From positions 1 through 64,000 of the forward strand of contig NZ_JBGFGN010000126.1 in NCBI RefSeq assembly GCF_041224595.1: DNA of 64,000 nt. Reading direction: 5' to 3'. The notes beneath the pieces were generated by a model. The model was not told the DNA's origin and did not search any database. It worked only from the letters and a program-made list of their open reading frames with translations. Positions within the stretch are counted from its first letter, which is position 1. Every line of letters begins with the position of its first letter. Below, piece after piece: positions 59,566 through 64,000 of the stretch. The DNA is from Donghicola sp041224595 (GTDB taxonomy: Bacteria; Pseudomonadota; Alphaproteobacteria; Rhodobacterales; Rhodobacteraceae). Position numbers and translations under genes: made by a program.

Positions 59566-60867
59566 ATGCTGAAGGATCAGGACCGCATCTTTACCAACAT
59601 CTACGGGATGCAAGACCGTAGCCTGAAGGGCGCAATGAAGCGCGGCCATTGGGACAAAACCGCTGATCTGATCGCGCTGGGTCGCGATGAGATTATCGAG
59701 CGCATGAAGGCATCCGGCCTGCGCGGTCGCGGGGGTGCGGGCTTCCCCACCGGTTTGAAGTGGTCGTTCATGCCCAAGCAGAGCGATGGCCGCCCTGCCT
59801 ATCTGGTCATCAACGCGGACGAATCCGAGCCCGGCACCTGTAAAGACCGCGAGATCATGCGTCACGATCCGCACACCCTGATCGAGGGTGCGCTGATTGC
59901 CTCGTTCGCCATGAACGCAAACACCTGCTACATCTACATCCGCGGCGAATACATCCGCGAGCGCGAGGCGCTGCAGGCGGCGATTGACGAATGCTACGAC
60001 GCGGGCCTGCTGGGTAAGAATGCAGCAAAGTCGGGCTTTGACTTTGACCTCTACCTGCACCACGGCGCAGGCGCGTACATCTGCGGCGAAGAGACTGCTC
60101 TGATCGAGAGCCTTGAAGGCAAGAAGGGTATGCCCCGTATGAAGCCGCCATTCCCTGCGATGGCTGGTCTGTACGGTTGCCCGACCACTGTGAACAACGT
60201 TGAGTCCATCGCGGTCGTGCCGACCATTCTGCGTCGCGGCCCCGAGTGGTTCGCAGGCTTTGGTCGCCCCAACAACGCGGGCACCAAGCTATTCGCGATC
60301 TCTGGTCACGTGAATAACCCCTGCGTCGTCGAAGAAGCGATGTCGATCTCCTTTGAAGAGCTGATCGAAAAGCACTGCGGCGGCATTCGTGGCGGCTGGG
60401 ACAACCTGCTGGCGGTGATCCCCGGCGGCTCGTCCGTGCCTTGTGTGCGCGGTGAAAAGATGCGCGATGCGGTCATGGACTTCGACTACCTGCGCGGCGA
60501 ACTGGGCTCGGGCCTTGGTACTGCGGCGGTCATCGTCATGGACAAGCAGACCGATATCGTCAAAGCGATCTGGCGCCTGTCCAAGTTCTACAAGCACGAG
60601 AGCTGTGGCCAGTGTACCCCTTGCCGCGAAGGCACGGGCTGGATGATGCGCGTCATGGACCGTCTGGTTCGCGGCGAGGCAGAGGTCGAAGAAATCGACA
60701 TGCTGTTCCAAGTGACCAAGCAGGTCGAAGGCCACACCATCTGTGCTCTGGGTGACGCGGCGGCTTGGCCGATCCAAGGTCTGATCCGCAACTTCCGCGA
60801 GGAAATCGAGGATCGCATCAAGGCCCAGAAGGCCGGCAAAATCAGTGCAGCGGTTGCGGCGGAGTAA
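59566..60867 (+). CDS. nuoF: NADH-quinone oxidoreductase subunit F
   Basis: The 51-kDa NADH- and FMN-binding subunit, 433 residues. GRGGAGFPTGLKW binds NADH, ADESEPGTCKDRE the flavin, and ESCGQCTPCREGTGW the 4Fe-4S cluster N3. It is homologous to the second half of the formate dehydrogenase beta subunit at 8420. Confidence 0.97.
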   Translation: MLKDQDRIFTNIYGMQDRSLKGAMKRGHWDKTADLIALGRDEIIERMKASGLRGRGGAGFPTGLKWSFMPKQSDGRPAYLVINADESEPGTCKDREIMRHDPHTLIEGALIASFAMNANTCYIYIRGEYIREREALQAAIDECYDAGLLGKNAAKSGFDFDLYLHHGAGAYICGEETALIESLEGKKGMPRMKPPFPAMAGLYGCPTTVNNVESIAVVPTILRRGPEWFAGFGRPNNAGTKLFAISGHVNNPCVVEEAMSISFEELIEKHCGGIRGGWDNLLAVIPGGSSVPCVRGEKMRDAVMDFDYLRGELGSGLGTAAVIVMDKQTDIVKAIWRLSKFYKHESCGQCTPCREGTGWMMRVMDRLVRGEAEVEEIDMLFQVTKQVEGHTICALGDAAAWPIQGLIRNFREEIEDRIKAQKAGKISAAVAAE

Positions 60868-60874
60868 GACCCCA

Positions 60875-61384
60875 GTGCAGCAGCCCCTCAACCACCATCT
60901 AGCAGAGCTGAACGTCGGGCGCCTTGTTGCGCCGACCGACGATCCGCGCGTGGCCGAGTTCATGGGGGCGATTGACCGCATCAATGGCCTTGGCAAGCGG
61001 ATGCCCGGCTATGTCTGGATGATGGAAGGGTCGGGTGAACCTGCGACTGGTAATACCGAAGCCAAGATCGACGGCGATCCCCAGCACGTCAGCAACCTGA
61101 CTGTTTGGGAAAACGTCGAGACACTGGAAAATTTTGTCTGGAACACCGTGCATCGCCAGTTTTACGAGCGCCGGACCGAATGGTTCGAAGTGCTTGGCGA
61201 GATGCATTTCGTGATGTGGTGGGTGCCCGAGGGGCATCGGCCGACGCTCGAAGAGGGGCTGGAAAAGCTGGCCCACCTACGCAAGCACGGTGCCAGCGAT
61301 TTTGCGTTTGATTGGGCTTGGCTCGAACAGGCGAAACTATACAAGGCAGGGCGCTGCGGCGCCGGTGCTGCGGAGTTAATGTAA
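60875..61384 (+). CDS. DUF3291 protein in the nuo operon
   Basis: A 169-residue DUF3291-type (dimeric alpha/beta barrel-like) protein starting at a GTG at 60875. It has HLAELNVGRLVAPTDDPRV, VWENVETLENFVW and MWWVPEGHRPT. Its stop overlaps the next ATG by 1 nt. Its role in complex I, if any, is unknown. Confidence 0.78.
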   Translation: MQQPLNHHLAELNVGRLVAPTDDPRVAEFMGAIDRINGLGKRMPGYVWMMEGSGEPATGNTEAKIDGDPQHVSNLTVWENVETLENFVWNTVHRQFYERRTEWFEVLGEMHFVMWWVPEGHRPTLEEGLEKLAHLRKHGASDFAFDWAWLEQAKLYKAGRCGAGAAELM

Positions 61385-61707
61385 TGCGTGGTCTGACAGC
61401 AACCTTTCTGATTTCCGCTCTGGCCCTCTCGGCCTGCGGAAAAGGCGCCTTTGAATACGCGGGCTCCAGCCATCGCGCCAAGGTGAAAACCGCTCGGGCG
61501 GATCGCGCCGTGATGGTTATCCCTACCAAAAACGTGTCCGACGGGCTTGACGGCGCGCGCGCTGCGGCTGAATTTGAAGCCACGCGCCATTGCATCCATT
61601 ATTACGGTACCTCGGACATTGTGTGGACCGTTGGTCCAACCACCCCAGACGATCAGCTTCCGATCGACGGCGAAACCGTGACGTTCTCTGGGGAGTGCGC
61701 CGCGTGA
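61384..61707 (+). CDS. Predicted lipoprotein in the nuo operon
   Basis: A 107-residue protein with a lipoprotein signal and lipobox (LALSAC, Cys18). The mature part (TARADRAVMVIPTKNVSDG, AAAEFEATRHCIHYYG) has no family I know. It overlaps neighbours at both ends. Confidence 0.75.
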   Translation: MRGLTATFLISALALSACGKGAFEYAGSSHRAKVKTARADRAVMVIPTKNVSDGLDGARAAAEFEATRHCIHYYGTSDIVWTVGPTTPDDQLPIDGETVTFSGECAA

Positions 61708-62099
61708 GAGCAGCCATCCTCATAGCAACACTTTTCGCGGCAGGGCCGGCGCAGGCCAAAGTCCCCCTTAGCGATGTGAATCCGATAAACGACGGGCTGA
61801 CCGCTGTCGCGATCGCGGACCATATCCGTGTGAACTGCGATGACATCTCTGCCCGCCTCGTGGTGGCGTGGCGCTATATCGGTCAACTCGAAGATCAAGC
61901 CAAGTCGATGGGATACTCGGAAGATGAGATCGAGGATTTCGTCACTGACAAGTCTGAAAAGAAGCGCGTAGCGGGCTTGGCGGCCGATTACATCCGTGCC
62001 CACGATGCCGAACCCAAAGATGCCAAAACCCTTTGCGCCTTGGGCCGTGCCGAGATCGCCGCAAATTCGCCCATTGGCCAACTTCTGAGGGAGAATTGA
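61704..62099 (+). CDS. DUF5333 protein, first copy
   Basis: A 131-residue secreted protein from a GTG at 61704 that overlaps the previous stop (GTGA). A signal peptide ends near AQAK (about 18). Two Cys (CDDIS, LCALG) may form a disulfide. It is related to the next gene: both share PLSDVNP/ETVR-type N-termini, the DxKxLCAxG and SPIGxxLxxx ends. Function unknown. Confidence 0.75.
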   Translation: MRAAILIATLFAAGPAQAKVPLSDVNPINDGLTAVAIADHIRVNCDDISARLVVAWRYIGQLEDQAKSMGYSEDEIEDFVTDKSEKKRVAGLAADYIRAHDAEPKDAKTLCALGRAEIAANSPIGQLLREN

Positions 62100-62101
62100 G
62101 A

Positions 62102-62494
62102 ATGCGCAAGCTGATCCTGATCTCTGCTGCTGTACTCGTGCCCTTGGCTGCGCAGGCGCGGGACATCACAACGGACGAAACTGTTCGTGGGTTCGTAACA
62201 ACATCGGTTCTGGCCGCCAAAGTCGCGCAGGGCTGCAAAAAGATTTCTGTTTCCACAGAGGGTCTTCTGGCGCTCCAGCTGGATGTGACTGCCCATATTG
62301 AAGCAGAGAATTACACCGTAGAGGAAGCAGCGCCTTTGCAGGACGCTGCCTTCAACGAAGAGATCGAAGAGGCCGCTGTGGCCCAGATCAAGGAACGTGG
62401 CTTCGACCCGCAAAAGGCCAAGGACCTTTGCGCGTTCGGGACCGAAGAGATGACGAAGGGCAGCCCAGTGGGCGCTGTTCTGGAAAGCAGGTGA
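62102..62494 (+). CDS. DUF5333 protein, second copy
   Basis: A 130-residue secreted protein, a tandem relative of the preceding gene. Signal peptide about 1-19 (AAQA). Cys in QGCKKIS and LCAFG match the first copy. It is 2 nt after it and 4 nt before nuoG. Confidence 0.78.
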   Translation: MRKLILISAAVLVPLAAQARDITTDETVRGFVTTSVLAAKVAQGCKKISVSTEGLLALQLDVTAHIEAENYTVEEAAPLQDAAFNEEIEEAAVAQIKERGFDPQKAKDLCAFGTEEMTKGSPVGAVLESR

Positions 62495-62498
62495 GAAG

Positions 62499-64000
62499 AT
62501 GACGGAACTTCGCAAGATCATCATTGACGACAAAGAGATCGAGGTCGATCCCGCCATGACCTTGATTCAGGCCTGTGAAGAGGCTGGGGTCGAAATTCCG
62601 CGCTTCTGCTATCACGAGCGCCTGACCATCGCGGGCAACTGCCGCATGTGCCTTGTCGAGGTTGTTGGCGGTCCGCCGAAGCCCGCAGCAAGCTGCGCGA
62701 TGCAGGTGCGTGACCTGCGTCCTGGCCCCGAAGGCCAGCCGCCCGTCGTGAAAACCAACTCGCCCATGGTCAAAAAGGCCCGCGAAGGCGTGATGGAATT
62801 CCTGCTGATCAACCACCCTCTGGATTGCCCGATCTGCGATCAGGGTGGCGAGTGTGATCTGCAGGATCAGGCGATGGCCTATGGTGTGGACTTCTCGCGC
62901 TATCGCGAGCCCAAGCGCGCCGTGGACAACCTGAACCTTGGGCCGCTTGTCGGCACCGCAATGACACGCTGCATCAGCTGCACCCGCTGCGTGCGCTTCA
63001 CCACCGAAGTCGCTGGTATCACCCAGATGGGCCAAACCGGCCGCGGCGAAGATGCAGAGATCACAAGCTACTTGAACGAGACGCTGGACAGCGAGCTGCA
63101 GGGCAACATCATCGACTTGTGCCCCGTTGGCGCACTGACCTCGAAGCCCTACGCCTTTACCGCTCGTCCTTGGGAACTGACCAAGACTGAAACCATCGAC
63201 GTGATGGACGCTCTGGGCTCGAACATCCGCGTGGACACCAAAGGTCGCGAAGTTATGCGCATTATCCCGCGCAACAACGACGGCGTGAACGAAGAGTGGC
63301 TGTCGGATAAATCGCGTTTCGTCTGGGATGGCCTGCGCCGCCAGCGTTTGGATCGGCCCTATGTCCGTGAGAACGGCAAGCTGCGCCCCGCATCGTGGGA
63401 AGAAGCGCTGAGCGCTGCTGCCGAAGCGATGAAGGGCAAGAAGGTTGCTGGTCTGATCGGTGATCTGGTTCCCGTCGAAGCTGCCTACGCTCTGAAGCAA
63501 TTGGTCGAAGGTCTGGGTGGCAACGTTGAATGCCGCACCGATGGTGCGAAACTGCCCGCAGGCGTTCGCGGCGCCTATGCTGGTACTGCAGCAATCGAGG
63601 ATCTGGATGACGCGGCAGAGATCCTGCTGGTTGGCACCAACCCCCGCGCCGAAGCACCAGTTCTGAATGCACGCATCCGCAAGGCTTGGCTGCGCGGCGC
63701 GAACGTGTCGGTGATCGGCGAAGGTGTCGACCTGACCTATGACTACACTCACGTCGGCACCGACCGCGCGGCTCTGGCCGGTGCGTCTGTCAACGGTGGC
63801 GTGATCATCGTGGGGCAGGGCGCTCTGAACGAGTTGGACGGCGAAGCGGTTCTGGCGACAGTCTTCAAGATGGCCGCTGCATCCGGCGCAAAGGTTCTGG
63901 TTCTGCACACCGCAGCGTCGCGCGTTGGCGCGATGGACGTGAACGCTGTGACCGAGGGCGGCCTGAAGGCGGCTCTGGAAGGCGCGGAGGTGATCTATAA
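62499..64000 (+). CDS. nuoG: NADH-quinone oxidoreductase subunit G (partial)
   Basis: The 75-kDa subunit of complex I, with the first ~500 residues in the window and the rest beyond its right end. It has the 2Fe-2S N-terminal domain (CYHERLTIAGNCRMCLVE), the 3-Cys/His cluster (HPLDCPICDQGGECDLQD) and two 4Fe-4S motifs (CISCTRCVRF, DLCPVGALT), then the degenerate molybdopterin-like domain. It is homologous to the N-terminal part of the formate dehydrogenase alpha subunit at 5649. The open frame continues to the window edge. Confidence 0.97.
   Translation, partial: MTELRKIIIDDKEIEVDPAMTLIQACEEAGVEIPRFCYHERLTIAGNCRMCLVEVVGGPPKPAASCAMQVRDLRPGPEGQPPVVKTNSPMVKKAREGVMEFLLINHPLDCPICDQGGECDLQDQAMAYGVDFSRYREPKRAVDNLNLGPLVGTAMTRCISCTRCVRFTTEVAGITQMGQTGRGEDAEITSYLNETLDSELQGNIIDLCPVGALTSKPYAFTARPWELTKTETIDVMDALGSNIRVDTKGREVMRIIPRNNDGVNEEWLSDKSRFVWDGLRRQRLDRPYVRENGKLRPASWEEALSAAAEAMKGKKVAGLIGDLVPVEAAYALKQLVEGLGGNVECRTDGAKLPAGVRGAYAGTAAIEDLDDAAEILLVGTNPRAEAPVLNARIRKAWLRGANVSVIGEGVDLTYDYTHVGTDRAALAGASVNGGVIIVGQGALNELDGEAVLATVFKMAAASGAKVLVLHTAASRVGAMDVNAVTEGGLKAALEGAEVIY

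Noticed and set aside
62388..63908. A 506-codon minus frame opposite nuoG
   Set aside because: Antisense shadow of nuoG.
1..64000. Mobile elements, CRISPR or prophage
   Set aside because: No transposase, integrase, phage gene, direct-repeat array or terminal inverted repeats were seen.

Overview
This window looks like chromosomal DNA of a marine alphaproteobacterium of the Rhodobacteraceae (Roseobacter group). That is inferred from high G+C coding sequence, from several families I know mainly from this group (DUF6505, DUF6494, DUF6280, DUF5333, DUF5337), and from a nuo operon with small extra genes between the subunits. I see no insertion sequence, prophage, CRISPR array or rRNA. One tRNA (Cys) is present.

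Layout. 0.2-3.6 kb: a Rieske-type quaternary-amine (glycine betaine-like) demethylase, its reductase, and a divergent LysR regulator. 3.9-5.6 kb: a chemoreceptor. 5.6-15.1 kb: a soluble NAD-linked formate dehydrogenase (alpha subunit plus a fused NuoE-NuoF-like beta subunit), a TusA-like sulfur carrier, and cofactor genes moeA (with an unusual N-terminal fusion), mobB, mobA and fdhD, then a DUF2478 protein. 15.2-17.5 kb: a tupBCA tungstate importer, then a cytochrome b561. 18.2-20.7 kb: a compact four-gene operon (DUF6494, Mrp/NBP35 ATPase, a ligase-fold protein lacking catalytic residues, DUF6505). 20.7-30.9 kb: a second, Tat-exported membrane formate dehydrogenase with its accessory genes, including a c-type cytochrome fused to a piece of a substrate-binding protein, a multi-cluster ferredoxin, DUF3305, DUF3306, a TorD-type chaperone, a tiny Tat peptide and a 41-residue membrane peptide. 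30.9-36.5 kb: a two-component system and a hybrid kinase. 36.7-41.5 kb: opgG-opgH-opgC for periplasmic glucans. 41.5-54.7 kb: mostly housekeeping and metabolism (tRNA-Cys, Pcm, TolC, PopZ-like protein, EF-P, UspA, SulP, YgfZ, phosphatase, aminotransferase, MBL-fold protein, leucine-degradation enzymes). 54.9 kb to the end: nuoA-B-C-D-E-F-G with six interleaved small genes. nuoG runs off the end.

How it fits together. About 25 kb (5.6-30.9 kb) serves formate oxidation: two enzymes, metal uptake (tungstate), cofactor synthesis and sulfuration, Fe-S supply and electron transfer. The upstream demethylase would release formaldehyde, which can feed formate to this pathway. Electrons from either enzyme (NADH or quinol) would enter the respiratory chain, whose complex I lies at the right end. 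The points most worth pursuing are the SBP-cytochrome hybrid, the catalytically dead-looking biotin/lipoate-ligase-like protein in the accessory operon, a palindrome (TGGACAAATTGTCCA-like) found before both tupB and the second formate dehydrogenase operon, and a response regulator without GAFTGA.
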